DNA of 64,000 bases from NCBI GenBank assembly GCA_963714995.1, contig CAVQQP010000003.1, forward strand, positions 62,001-126,000. The letters are read 5' to 3'. The DNA is from Prado023 sp963714995. Lineage in GTDB: Bacteria > Actinomycetota > Actinomycetes > S36-B12 > CAIYMF01. This document shows, in pieces, positions 1 to 11,080 of the stretch; position 1 is the stretch's first letter, and the number at the start of each line of letters is the position of its first letter. Both the position numbers and the translations under genes were made by a program. Under the pieces are notes generated by a model that was not told the origin of the DNA, did no database searches, and saw nothing but the letters and a program-made list of their open reading frames with translations.

Positions 1-2
1 AC

Positions 3-290
3 GCCGCGAAGTCACTGGCGAAGGGGCACCCGGTGGTGGTGCACGGCAAGGTCCGCCAGCGAACCGTGGATCGGGACGTCGCCGGGGCGCCCGGCGTCAC
101 GATGGCCGTGACGTTCACCGACCTCGAGGCCGTGAGCTTCGGGCTGGACCTCACGCGCTGCCGCGCGCAGTACCAGCGCGCCCCGATCGGCCCCCAGACC
201 GGTGCTGCGGAGGGGGAGGTGACGGCCAGCGGCGATGCGGGGACCGTGGATGGGTCAGCACCCGACGAGCGGCGGATCGACGCCGCCTGA
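3..290 (+). CDS. ssb: Single-stranded DNA-binding protein, C-terminal part (5' end outside window)
   Basis: The open frame enters from the left edge and ends at TGA 288-290. Its readable part has the order typical of actinobacterial single-stranded DNA-binding proteins: a strand reading AKGHPVVVHGKVRQR, then AVTFTDLEAVSFGLDLTR, then a variable low-complexity acidic tail. Such proteins bind ssDNA as OB-fold tetramers in replication and repair. The tail lacks the classical acidic DIPF tip, so this may be a secondary SSB paralogue. The neighbouring ettA gene is a common partner in high-GC actinomycetes. The N-terminal half cannot be judged. Confidence 0.72.
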   Translation, partial: AAKSLAKGHPVVVHGKVRQRTVDRDVAGAPGVTMAVTFTDLEAVSFGLDLTRCRAQYQRAPIGPQTGAAEGEVTASGDAGTVDGSAPDERRIDAA

Positions 291-372
291 CGGGGTTCGG
301 CCGGCTCGCGGGGACGGGTCCGTGGGCCGGTGCCGCCGGTTCGTGCGTGTCGGGGCATGGGCCTGCGGCCGA

Positions 373-378
373 TACCCT
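373..378 (+). promoter_or_regulatory. Leaderless -10 element of ettA
   Basis: TACCCT ends 7 bases before the ATG at 386 and no Shine-Dalgarno sequence is present. This fits a transcript that starts at the start codon. Confidence 0.55.
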
Positions 379-385
379 TGAGCGC

Positions 386-2083
<1,698 letters not shown>

Positions 2084-2140
2084 GGGCGCCCGGGCCGGGC
2101 CCGCCCGCCCCGCCCCCGCCGCCGCTGCCCCGCCCGTCCG

Positions 2141-2226
2141 AGACCCTCCCATTCCGTCCAGACCCTCCCATTCCGTCCAGACCCTCCCGTCCGGACTGGA
2201 GGGTCTGGACGCATCGGGAGGGTCTG
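2141..2226. repeat. Left palindromic inverted repeat bracketing the DUF559-like gene
   Basis: The tract contains agaccctccc at 2141, 2160 and 2179 (19-bp period), followed by the inverted copies GGAGGGTCTGG (2198-2208) and GGGAGGGTCTG (2216-2226). CCAGACCCTCC (2177-2187) pairs with 2198-2208 around a 10-base loop. The reverse complement of 2160-2226 matches 3254-3320 at about 58 of 67 positions by my alignment. It ends 3 bases from the stop codon of the enclosed gene. Confidence 0.85.
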
Positions 2227-2228
2227 TG

Positions 2229-3140
2229 TCATGGACCAGCGTCCAGGCGGCCCGCTCTGGCGCGGCGCAGTGCGCTGTGGACGCGTCGGCTCAGGGCTCC
2301 CTCGTCCCACAGGTGCTCCCAGGTCACGTGGAGCATCCCGTGGCCGGCCTCGACGATGCGGTCGTTCCTCAGCTTCTCCTGCCAGTGCGCCAGAGCAGGC
2401 TTGCCGTCGAGCTCGTACTTCCCCTGCCCGTCGAACTCGATGACCAGACATCCCTCGACCAGGAAGTCGACCCGGGGCCTCCCCTCAACCCACGCCATCG
2501 TGTACTGCTCCACCGGTTCAAGACCCATCCGCTGCAGCCGCAGGCGCAGCAGGGTCTCGCCCGGACTCTCGGCCAGGGCGCTGCACAGCGAGGGGAGCGC
2601 GCGGGCCCGGGCGGATCCTCGAAGCGTGTGGATTCCGGCTGCTGTCCGCGACAGGTCGCTGGGCATCACCAGGCCCCGGTGCAGGGCCGCATCGGCCGCC
2701 GCCACCGCCCAATCGAAGTCCCGGTCCAGCAGGCGCGCACAGTCCACGACGGTGCGCATGGGGCTGGTCGCGGGCATCCCGTCGATGTCCACGGCCTCCC
2801 ATTCGTGAACGTGCAGATCGTGGACGTGGTAGCCCCGGCCGCGCTTGGGCTTTCCGAGCCGCTCGGCCGTGGGCGACACGTGGACGGTGCTCAGTCGTGA
2901 CCTGGGCACCGGAAGCTCCCAGAGGACGGCTGCCGAAGTATGGCTTGCCACGACGTCCTTCAGCCGCCCCAGCTGGGCGCGTGTCCGGATGAGGTGAACC
3001 TCCTCCGGGCTGCGGAGCGCTGTGTTGGCATACACACCGACGGCCACGCGCTGCAGTCCAGCGGTGGTGCGGCGCACGTCTGCACGGCTCGCTCCGAGGC
3101 CGACGAGGTCGGCCACTCGTACGACGGACGGCATCTCCAT
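2229..3140 (-). CDS. DUF559 / Vsr-like endonuclease-fold protein with AbiEi-like N-terminus
   Basis: 303 residues. The N-terminus (about 1-60: VVRVADLVGLGASRADVRR, then GLQRVAVGVYAN) resembles the winged-helix start of AbiEi-type type IV antitoxins. The middle contains the TSPMRTVVDCARL segment found in such actinobacterial proteins. The C-terminal region carries RVDFLVEGCLVIEFDG, the D...E-x-D core seen in DUF559/Vsr-like PD-(D/E)XK nuclease folds. No partner toxin gene is adjacent, so a classical AbiE pair is unlikely. Near-identical inverted palindromic repeats lie just past its stop codon and 114 bases upstream of its start. The family call is good. Any nuclease, defence or mobility role is inference. 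Confidence 0.7.
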   Translation of the reverse strand: MEMPSVVRVADLVGLGASRADVRRTTAGLQRVAVGVYANTALRSPEEVHLIRTRAQLGRLKDVVASHTSAAVLWELPVPRSRLSTVHVSPTAERLGKPKRGRGYHVHDLHVHEWEAVDIDGMPATSPMRTVVDCARLLDRDFDWAVAAADAALHRGLVMPSDLSRTAAGIHTLRGSARARALPSLCSALAESPGETLLRLRLQRMGLEPVEQYTMAWVEGRPRVDFLVEGCLVIEFDGQGKYELDGKPALAHWQEKLRNDRIVEAGHGMLHVTWEHLWDEGALSRRVHSALRRARAGRLDAGP

Positions 3141-3253
3141 GGGGGAATCGTGACCCGCAACCCGCCAGGCGAGGCCCCCTCACAACGAATCTGTGGACGA
3201 CCACCCAAGGGCGACTCCGCCTGACGGAGCCGGCGAACCGCTCGACGTGCCGG

Positions 3254-3320
3254 CAGACCCTCCCGATGAGTTCAGACCCTCCAGCCCGGACGGGAGGGTC
3301 TGAACCCGACGGGAGGGTTT
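3254..3320. repeat. Right palindromic inverted repeat bracketing the DUF559-like gene
   Basis: CAGACCCTCCC at 3254-3264 is followed by the arms TTCAGACCCTCC (3271-3282) and GGAGGGTCTGAA (3293-3304) around a 10-base loop, then gggagggttt. The order and spacing are the same as the left element in reverse complement. The loop, agcccggacg, differs from the left copy at one base. Confidence 0.85.
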
Positions 3321-3340
3321 CCGTAGCGGGGCGGGGCGGG

Positions 3341-3392
3341 CGGAGCGGGGCGGAGCGGGGCGGCGGCGGAGCGGGGCGGAGCGGGGCGGCGG
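3341..3392. repeat. Perfect 26-bp G-rich tandem repeat, two copies
   Basis: Copies lie at 3341-3366 and 3367-3392 inside a longer tract of gcgggg/gcggag units that runs from the right palindromic repeat to the stop codon of the next gene. The plus strand has many GGGG/GG runs and could form quadruplex-like structures. The outer side of the left repeat (2085-2140) is similarly GC-only. Confidence 0.8.
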
Positions 3393-3424
3393 CGGGCTGC
3401 GGCGGGGGCGGTGCGGCGGGGGGC

Positions 3425-6350
3425 TCACCGCGTGGCGGACTCCAGGAGGAACAGGAAGCTGGCGTAGTCGTGGCCTATCGCTCTGGTCATGCCCAGTTCG
3501 CAGGTGCGGTTGGAGCACAGGTAGGCGTCGAACTGCTGGCCCTCGAGTTCGGCGGCCTGTTCGGCGCCGGCGCCGTCGGCCAGCTCCGGGTGCAGCATGC
3601 CGCGGTCGCCGGCGAAGCCGCAGCAGGTTCCGTAGACGGGGACCGTGACCTCATCGGCCAGCGCGCCGGCGACGTCGGCGAGCGCCCCGCCGAGGCCCAG
3701 GTGCGTCCCCGCGCACGTGGCGTGGATGACCGCCGAGCCGACCTTCTGCCGGACCTCGAGCCGGGGGAGCAGCTCCTCGCGAGCCCACTGGATGGAGTCG
3801 AGGATCCGCAGCGCCCGGTGCTGCTCGACGGCGGCGCCCTCGAGGTAGGGCTCCACCTCGTGCACGAGGCCGAACGTGCACGAGGTCGCATCGACGACGA
3901 CGGGCAGCCGGCCGCCGTCGGTCCAGCGCCACAGGTGCTCCACGACCGCGTTGGCCATGTACCGGTTCCCGCGGTCATAGCCCTTGGAGTGCCACACGGT
4001 CCCGCAGCACAGTCCGGCGACGTCCTCCGGGATCCACACCGGAACCCCCGCCCGATCGGCGAGGGCCACCACGACCTCCGGCAGGCTCGGCCGCTCGGGC
4101 AGGGACTGCGGGTTGCCGAAGATCCGGTTGATGCAGGCCGGGAAGTACACCGCGGCCGCACCCGCGCGCGGGGTCGCCGGGAGCGTCCTCGGCGCCGAAT
4201 CGGGGATCTCCGGGAGCCATCGGGGGATCAGGTCACTGCTCACGACCGTCCGACCGGCGTCGGTGACCCCGCCGATGAGGCCGTCACCGGTCACCGAGCC
4301 GACCCCGTGGGCCGTGCGCAGCGCGATCCGGCCCGCGCGCTGCATCAGCCGGTACCGCTTGGCCACGGTCAGCGCGACTGCCCTGGGCGGGACCGGGGTG
4401 GGCCTTCACCCGGAACGCCTTCATCAGGTCACCGGTGTTGATGTCCACCGGGCAGGCAAGGGCGCATGTCCCGTCGCCGGCGCAGGTCTGCACGGCGTCG
4501 TAGGCGTAGGCGCCAGCCAGCTCCTCTGCCACGGGTGACCCCTCCGGCTGGCGCACCATCTCCCGGCGCAGGGCGATGCGCTGCCGGGGCGTGGTGGTGA
4601 CCCGACGGCTCGGGCAGACGCTCTCGCAGAAGCCGCACTCGATGCAGCGGTCGGCGATCGCCTCGATGGTCGGGGCGGTCTTCAGGTGCTGGAGGTGGGC
4701 CTGCGGGTCGTCGGTGAGCACCACGCCCGGGGACAGGACCCCGTGCGGGTCGATCAGCGCCTTGACCGCGCGCATGTGCCCGGCGATCGTCGCGCCCCAC
4801 TCGGTCTCGACGAACGGTGCGATGTTGCGCCCCGTGCCGTGCTCGGCCTTGAGCGACCCGTCGAACCGCTGCGTCACCACGGCCACGACGTCGCGCAGGA
4901 AGGCGTCGAAGCGCTCCACATCCGCGGCATCGCGCAGCCACGGCGTCACCAGGAAGTGCAGGTTGCCGGCCGAGGCGTGCCCGAAGATGACTGCCTCGTA
5001 CCGGTGCCGGGCGAACAGCTCCTGCAGCGCCAGGGCGCCCTCGGCCAGTCGCTCCGGCGGGAAGCAGACGTCCTCGAGGATGAACGACGTCCCCGACGGC
5101 CGCGCCCCGCCGACGCTGGCGAGCAGGCCGTTGCGGATCACCCAGTACTGGGCCGCCAACTCGTCGTCGCGGGTGAAGGTGGTCGGCTCGAGGAGCTCCA
5201 CGCCGCCGAGCAGGGCCATCGCCGCGGCCTCGGACGCCGCGGACTGCTCGGCGCTCTCGTCGCGGAACTCCACGAGCAGGCCGGTCGCGGCAGCGGGCAG
5301 GTCGTCCCAGCGCGCGGGCACCCCCGGCCGACCGCGGACCGCCGCGATCGAGGCGCGGTCCATCAGCTCCACGGCAGCCGCCCCTGCGGCCACGAACGGC
5401 GCGACCGCCGAGCACGCGGACTCCATGTCCGGGAACAGCATCAGCGAGGTGAGGTGGTGTGCGTCGTCGCGCACCGTGTCGAACACGGCCTCGGCGATGA
5501 ACCCGAGGGTCCCCTCGGAGCCGACCATCAGCCGGCGCAGGATCTGCACCGGGGTGTCGGCGTCGAGGAAGGCGTTCATGGAGTAGCCGGTGGTGTTCTT
5601 GATCCGGAACTTCGTCCGGATCCGGTCGGCCGTCGCGGGGTCGGCCAGGATCGCGTCGCGGATCTCGCGGAGTCCCGCGGCGATCGCCGGCTCCGCCTGC
5701 GCCAGGCGCTCCTCGGCGTCCGGGGCGGCGGTGTCGAGGACCGTCCCGGACGGCAGGACGATCGTCATCGACCGCAGGGTCTGGTAGGAGTTCTCCACGG
5801 TGCCGCAGCACATCCCGCTGGCGTTGTTGGCCACGACACCACCGATCGTGGCGGCCGCCTTCGAGGCCGGGTCCGGCCCGAGCCGGTAGCCGTGGCGCTT
5901 CAGCGCCGCGTTCGCCCGCGCCAGGATCGTGCCCGGCTTGCTGCGCAGCGTCCGGCCGCCGTCCTCGACCGTGCATCCGATCCAGTGCCGCATGACCTCG
6001 ACGAGGATGCCGTCGCCCTGGGACTGCCCCGACAGGCTGGTGCCCGCCGCGCGGAACGTCACCGGGATGGAGTGCGCGTGCCCGTAGGCCAGCACCCGCT
6101 GCACGTCCTGGACGTCGCGGGCCAGGACCACGACCTGCGGGAACATCCGGTACGGGCTGGCGTCGGTGGCGAACCGGACGAGGTCGAAGCCGCGGCTGAG
6201 CACCACCGCGGGATCGCCCAGCAGCTCCTCGAGGTCGGCGCGCAGCCGGGGCGGCGTCCCCGCGGCCAGGAGATCGGGCGCGCGGTCGTGGGTGGGCGTC
6301 GGGTCGTCGACCAGGTAGGTGTCCGCCGGGGGCTCGAAGAGCTTGCGCAT
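3425..6350 (-). CDS. FAD/Fe-S D-lactate-type dehydrogenase (Dld-like), one frame break near 4393
   Basis: About 975 residues, typical for the large FAD-plus-iron-sulfur glycolate/D-lactate oxidases. The N-terminal FAD_binding_4 region has FRAAGTSLSGQSQGDG, IGGVVANNASGMCCG and VGSEGTLGFIAEAVF. The FAD-linked C-terminal lobe has GHASAGNLHFLVTP and EHGTGRNIAPFVE. A ferredoxin-type domain follows (CIECGFCESVCPS and CAGDGTCALACPVDINTG), then a CCG domain with YFPACINRIFG and YGTCCGFAGDRG. It probably oxidises D-lactate or a similar 2-hydroxyacid at the membrane face and passes electrons to quinone. One extra base near 4393 separates KAFRVKAHPGP from AVALTVAKRYRLMQR. The start at 6350 (MRKLFEPP) is the best fit. 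The start is not preceded by a clear ribosome site. Confidence 0.85.
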
Positions 6351-6536
6351 GGGCAGCAGGCTTCCACCCCCGGCGGGCCCATGTCCTGACGTGCATCGTC
6401 CGACCACGGGCAGCGGGCGTGCCGCCAGCGGTCGCGTCCTGCACGGACGCGGCACTACCGTGACAGCGCCGGAGCCCACCCAGCCGGTGCCCAGCCCGGT
6501 GCCCACACCGCCGGCCCATCCCCCAGGAGGATCCCC

Positions 6537-7169
6537 ATGGACGCATCGAAGGCCGCCCTCGTGCTCATCGAGTTCCAGAACGACTTCACCAGCGAGGGAG
6601 GCTCCCTGCACGGCGCGGTCGCCGAGGTGATGGAGGCCACCTCGATGATCGAGAACACCCAGGCAGCGATCGCCGCGGCACGCGCCGCCGGCGCCACGAT
6701 CATCCACTCGCCGATCCAGTTCGCGCCCGGCTACAACGAGATCACGGCCCATCCGTACGGGATCCTCAAGGGCGTCGTGGACACCAACTCCTTCGTGAAG
6801 GGGGAGTGGGGCGCGCAGATCGTCGAGGACGTGGCGCCCGAGGAGGGGGACATCGTGCTCGAGGGCAAGCGCGGGCTCGATGCCTTCGCCAGCACCAACC
6901 TGGACTTCATCCTGCGCAGCAAGGGCGTGCAGACCGTGGCGCTGGCCGGGTTCCTCACCAACTGCTGCGTGGAGTCGACCATGCGCTCGGCCTACGAGAA
7001 GGGGTTCGAGGTCGTCACGCTGACCGACTGCCTGGGCGCCACCAGCATCGAGGAGCACGAGAACGCCATCAAGTACGACTACCCGATGTTCTCCAAGCCG
7101 ATGACCTCGGCGGAGTTCACCGAGGCCCTGGCCGGCGCGGAGGCAGGCGACCAGTCACGCGGGTACTGA
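6537..7169 (+). CDS. Isochorismatase-family cysteine hydrolase
   Basis: 210 residues with the full cysteine-hydrolase triad pattern: Asp16 in FQNDFT, Lys111 in LEGKRGLDAF, and the nucleophile Cys144 in TNCCVEST. The fold is the parallel-sheet isochorismatase/nicotinamidase type, cytoplasmic, without a signal peptide. AGGAGG at 6525-6530 lies at good spacing before the ATG. The substrate cannot be read from sequence; family members cleave isochorismate, N-carbamoyl compounds, nicotinamide or biuret-like amides. The gene is divergent from the dehydrogenase upstream, and no neighbour suggests a pathway. Confidence 0.85.
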   Translation: MDASKAALVLIEFQNDFTSEGGSLHGAVAEVMEATSMIENTQAAIAAARAAGATIIHSPIQFAPGYNEITAHPYGILKGVVDTNSFVKGEWGAQIVEDVAPEEGDIVLEGKRGLDAFASTNLDFILRSKGVQTVALAGFLTNCCVESTMRSAYEKGFEVVTLTDCLGATSIEEHENAIKYDYPMFSKPMTSAEFTEALAGAEAGDQSRGY

Positions 7170-7266
7170 CTTCGGCCACGCCATCAGGGTTCCCGGGCGG
7201 CGGGGTTCGGGTCGTTAGCCCCGTCGGCGAGGACCAACGATGCTCACGGCGCGCGGGCGCGCGGCC

Positions 7267-7272
7267 TATCGT
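7267..7272 (+). promoter_or_regulatory. Leaderless -10 element of the AAE-type transporter gene
   Basis: TATCGT ends 6 bases before the ATG at 7279. No Shine-Dalgarno sequence is present. Confidence 0.55.
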
Positions 7273-7278
7273 GACGGC

Positions 7279-8859
7279 ATGGACGTCGACCTGCTGATCT
7301 CCGAACCGCTGATCCTGCTCTTCGGGGTGCTGGCCCTGGGAGCGATTCTCGGGTCGATCCGGTTCGGCAGCTTCTCGTTCGGGTCGGCGGCCGTGCTGTT
7401 CGTCGGGCTGGCCGCCTCGGCGTGGAACCCCGACCTGGTCATCCCGCGCATCCTGGGCATCTTCGGGTTGGCCATCTTCGCCTACGGCATCGGGGTGAGC
7501 AGCGGGCCCCAGTTCTTCCACGTCCTGCGCAACTTCCGCGGCGCCGTGCTCCTGGTGGTCGGCATCCTGGTCGCCGCCGCCGGGGTGGCCGTGGGCGTGG
7601 GGCACCTGATGGGCCTCAGCGGCCCCGTGGTCTCCGGGCTGTACGCCGGGGCGCTGACCAACACCCCTGCCCTGGCCGCGTCGATCGAGGCGCTGGGCTC
7701 CGACGAGCCGACTGTCGGGTACTCGGTGACCTACATCGGCGGCGTGCTCGGGATGGTGGCCGCCGTCGGGCTCATGGGCCTGGCGAGGCTGCCGCGGGCG
7801 GCGGAGGTGGAGGCAGCCGACGAGGCGCCGCCGGAGCTGGTGCACCAGAGCATCCGGGTCACCGCGGACGACGCACCCGAGCTGGGGTCGATCGTGGAGG
7901 AGGGGCACGTGATCTTCTCCCGGGTCGAGCACGACGGCGTGGTCCGGGTGGCCACCGACGGGTTCCGCCCGTCGCCGGGCGACGTCGTCACCGTCATCGG
8001 GCCCCAGCCGGCCGTGGACGAGGTCACGGCCCGCCTGGGGCGGCCCAGCACCAACTACCTCACCCTGAACCGTCGGGACCTGGACTTCCGCCGGGTGGCG
8101 GTCTCCAACCACGACATCGCGGGGCAGACCATCGCCGACCTGCGCCTGTACCGGCGCTTCGGCGCCACGGCCACGCGCGTGCGCCGTGGTGACATCGACC
8201 TGCTGGCCACCGACGACCTCGTGCTCCAGATCGGCGACCGGGTCCGGATCGTCGCGCCGCGGGACCGCATGGCCGACATCGGGCACCTCCTCGGGGACTC
8301 GGAGCGGGGCACGGGGGAGGTCGAGGGTGCCGGGTTCGCGCTCGGCCTCGTCCTGGGCCTGCTGCTCGGGGTGATCGAGTTCCCGCTGCCCGGTGGGAGC
8401 ACGGTGTCACTGGGCCTGGCCGGCGGGCCGTTGGTCGTCGGCCTCGTGCTCGGCCGCCTGCGTCGCAGCGGACCGTTCATCTGGGCGCTCCCGTTCCCGG
8501 CCGCCACCGCGCTGAACCAGCTGGGGATCCTGCTGTTCCTGGCCTACGCCGGCACCAACGCCGGCGACGACCTCGTCGTGGCCATGCAGAGCGACCAGGG
8601 GATCCGGATCCTCATCGCCGGACTGCTGGTCACCGGGTTCGCGGCCTTCGCCCTGACCCTGCTCGGCCCGGCCGTGTCCGGGATCGCCGGTCCCCGCCTG
8701 GCCGGCGTCATCGCCGGGTTCCAGACCCAGCCGGCGGTGCTCACGTTCGCCAACGAGCGCAATGGTGCCGATCCTCGGGTCAACCTCGGCTACGCCCTGG
8801 CCTACCCGGTCGCGATGATCGTCAAGGTGATCGTCGCCCCGCTGATCGGCCGGATGTAG
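7279..8859 (+). CDS. Aspartate:alanine exchanger (AAE) family / YidE-YbjL-like transporter
   Basis: 526 residues. A membrane block of about five helices comes first (residues 1-180, with GVSSGPQFF and SGLYAGALTNTPALAA), then a cytoplasmic part with two TrkA_C (RCK_C)-like segments (about 185-345), then a second membrane block (about 350-526, with GFQTQPAVLTFANER). This two-block arrangement with central TrkA_C domains defines the AAE family, whose characterised member exchanges aspartate for alanine; YidE/YbjL members have unclear substrates. The start codon is fixed by the hydrophobic N-terminus and the leaderless -10 element. The substrate is unknown here. Confidence 0.87.
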   Translation: MDVDLLISEPLILLFGVLALGAILGSIRFGSFSFGSAAVLFVGLAASAWNPDLVIPRILGIFGLAIFAYGIGVSSGPQFFHVLRNFRGAVLLVVGILVAAAGVAVGVGHLMGLSGPVVSGLYAGALTNTPALAASIEALGSDEPTVGYSVTYIGGVLGMVAAVGLMGLARLPRAAEVEAADEAPPELVHQSIRVTADDAPELGSIVEEGHVIFSRVEHDGVVRVATDGFRPSPGDVVTVIGPQPAVDEVTARLGRPSTNYLTLNRRDLDFRRVAVSNHDIAGQTIADLRLYRRFGATATRVRRGDIDLLATDDLVLQIGDRVRIVAPRDRMADIGHLLGDSERGTGEVEGAGFALGLVLGLLLGVIEFPLPGGSTVSLGLAGGPLVVGLVLGRLRRSGPFIWALPFPAATALNQLGILLFLAYAGTNAGDDLVVAMQSDQGIRILIAGLLVTGFAAFALTLLGPAVSGIAGPRLAGVIAGFQTQPAVLTFANERNGADPRVNLGYALAYPVAMIVKVIVAPLIGRM

Positions 8860-8904
8860 CCGGGCGAGCCGTCCGGGCGGTCCGGAGCCGGCAGGCCTGC
8901 GCAG

Positions 8905-10585
8905 TCAGCGCAGCCAGGCGGCGGTGTCGGCAGGCAGCCAGAAGCCGTCCTCGCCGGGCTCCAGCGCCCCCCCGCTCGAGACGAGCACCTCCCTGGCAGC
9001 GACGAGCGCCGGGGAGTCCCCGAGGTTCATCGCGACCAGCACGTGCGGATCCGCGTCGCCGGTGGGGCGGCGCAGGACCAGGCAGTCGTCACCCGGGGCG
9101 CTGACCCACTCGAGGTCGCCGTCGCCCAGGGCGGGCTCAGCCCGGCGCAGCCGCAGGACCCGCCGGGTCAGCTCGAGGGTCGACTCCGGGTCCCCGGTCT
9201 GGGCCTCGACGCTGAGGTCGCGCCCAGTGCGCGGGCATCGGCAGCCAGGACTGCCCCGTGGGGCTGAACCCGAACGAGGCCCCCTCGCGGGTCCACGGCA
9301 TCGGGACGCGGCACCCGTCACGGAACCCCTCCGCCCCGTTCGTGCGGCGGAACGCGGGATCCTGTCGGGCCGCGGGCGGCAGGTCGAGGACCTCCTCCAG
9401 GCCCAGCTCCTGGCCCTGGTAGAGGTAGGCCGAACCGGGAAGCCCGAGCATGAAGACCAGGCCGGCGCGGGCGCGGGCCAGGCCGCGGGCGTCGTCGGCG
9501 GCCACGCGGGGGACCGGGGCGGTGTTGGACTGCGGCATTCCCGCGCCGGCCGCCTCGACCGCGTACTTGGTCCGGACCCGGGGGACGTCGTGGTTCTCCA
9601 GGACCCATGTCGTCGGGGCGCCGACCGACGCCGTGGTGTGCAGGGAGCGGTCGATGACCGCGCGCATCTGACGGGCGTCCCAGCGGCACTTGAGGTAGTC
9701 GAAGTTGAAGGCCGTGTGCAGCTCGTCGGGACGGATGTAGGCAGCCAGCGCCTCGTCGCTGCCCACCCAGACCTCGCCGACGAAGATCCGCGGCGGGTGG
9801 TAGGCGTTGGAGACCCGGCGCCACTCGCGCCAGATCTCATGCACGCCCGGCTGGTCCCACTGGGGCAGATGGCCCTCGCCGAACGCGAGGTCCGGCCCCT
9901 GGTCCTCGCCGGAGCGGGGGTACCCGGGCGACTTCACCAGGCCGGTGGCCACATCGATGCGGAAGCCGTCGATGCCCCGGTCGAACCAGAACCGCAAGGT
10001 GGCCTCGAAGTCCGCGCGCACGTCGGGGTGGTCCCAGTTGAAGTCCGGTTGCGCGGAGTCGAACAGGTGCAGGTACCACCACCCGCTGGGCTGCCCGGAG
10101 GCGTCGAGGATCGGGTCCCAGGCGCTGCCGCCGAACGCCGAGCGCCAGTCGTTGGGTGGGCTGGCACCGTCGTCAGCGCCACGCACGCAGTGGTAGCGCT
10201 GCCACGCCGGCGACCCCGGCTCGGAGGCCAGCGCCTCCTGGAAGAACACGTGCTGGTCCGAGCTGTGGTTGGGCACGATGTCGACGATGACCTTGATGCC
10301 CAGGTCGTGCGCCTCGGCGACCAGCGCCTCGACGTCGGCGACGTCGCCGAACATCGGGTCGATGCCCCGGAAGTCGGCCACGTCGTAGCCGCCGTCGGCC
10401 TGCGGCGAGGTGTACCAGGGCGAGAACCAGACGGCGTCCACGCCGAGGCGGGCAAGGTGGGCCAGCCTGCTGCGGATCCCGGTGATGTCACCGAAGCCGT
10501 CGCCGTCGGAGTCCGCCCAGGACTTCGGGTACACCTGGTAGATGACGGCGTTGCGCCACCAGTCCGCGTCCGTGGTGATCGCCAT
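8905..10585 (-). CDS. GH13 alpha-glucosidase-type glycoside hydrolase, one frame break near 9223
   Basis: About 560 residues. GH13 signatures appear in order: WWRNAVIYQVYPKSW at the start, DIVPNHSSDQH (region I), DGFRIDVATGL with the catalytic Asp (region II), FVGEVWV with the catalytic Glu (region III) and VLENHDVPR (region IV). The family includes alpha-glucosidases, oligo-1,6-glucosidases and trehalose/sucrose-acting enzymes. No signal peptide is seen, so it is probably cytoplasmic and acts on imported oligosaccharides. One extra base near 9223 splits WLPMPAHW from RDLSVEAQTGD, after which the C-terminal beta domain runs intact to the stop. AGGA lies just upstream of ATG 10585. The gene is divergent from the globin. 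Confidence 0.85.
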
Positions 10586-10660
10586 GGGCACATCCTGTCG
10601 TGTTGCGCACGCGGATTCCAGGCTCGCGTTGGGCGTGGGATCCGGGGATGGGTCGTGGAC

Positions 10661-10666
10661 TACATT
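10661..10666 (+). promoter_or_regulatory. Leaderless -10 element of the globin gene
   Basis: TACATT ends 6 bases before GTG 10673. The 5' leader would be absent. Confidence 0.55.
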
Positions 10667-10672
10667 CGTTCC

Positions 10673-11080
10673 GTGCACACCCCTCCCGCAACCCCCTTCG
10701 AGCGGTTCGGCGGTCACGAGTTCTTCGACCTGCTGGTCGCCCGGTTCTACGCGGGGGTCGCCGAGGATCCGGAGCTGCGGGCGATGTACCCCGAGGACGA
10801 CCTGGGGCCGGCGGCCGAGCGACTGCAGCTGTTCCTCGAGCAGTACTGGGGCGGACCGACCACCTACTCCCAGGAGCGCGGGCATCCGCGGCTGCGCATG
10901 CGCCACGCGCCCTACGCGATCGATGCCGACGCCCACGACGCGTGGCTGCGCCACATGCGCACGGCCCTCGACGAGGCTGCTGCGGCATCCGGGATGCCCG
11001 CCGAGGATGAGGCCGAGCTCTGGGACTACCTGACCCGCGCGGCCCTGTCGATGGTCAACACCTATCCCGGACCCGCCTGA
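10673..11080 (+). CDS. Group II truncated haemoglobin (GlbO-like)
   Basis: 135 residues, the usual size. The segments FYAGVAEDPELRAMYPEDDLGPAAERLQLFLEQYWGGP and RGHPRLRMRHAPYAID match the group II globins of actinobacteria, with the proximal haem His in the RMRHAPY region and the aromatic Y/W pocket residues in YWGG. Such proteins bind O2 and NO and are linked to oxidative metabolism or stress. GTG 10673 is chosen because the family starts only a few residues before the first helix and because of the leaderless promoter. Its 3' end overlaps the convergent next gene by 19 bases. Confidence 0.9.
   Translation: MHTPPATPFERFGGHEFFDLLVARFYAGVAEDPELRAMYPEDDLGPAAERLQLFLEQYWGGPTTYSQERGHPRLRMRHAPYAIDADAHDAWLRHMRTALDEAAAASGMPAEDEAELWDYLTRAALSMVNTYPGPA

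Noticed and set aside
2229..3140. Reading the DUF559/AbiEi-like gene as half of a classical AbiE toxin-antitoxin pair
   Set aside because: No adjacent AbiEii-like nucleotidyltransferase gene exists on either side; the neighbours are ettA and a dehydrogenase.
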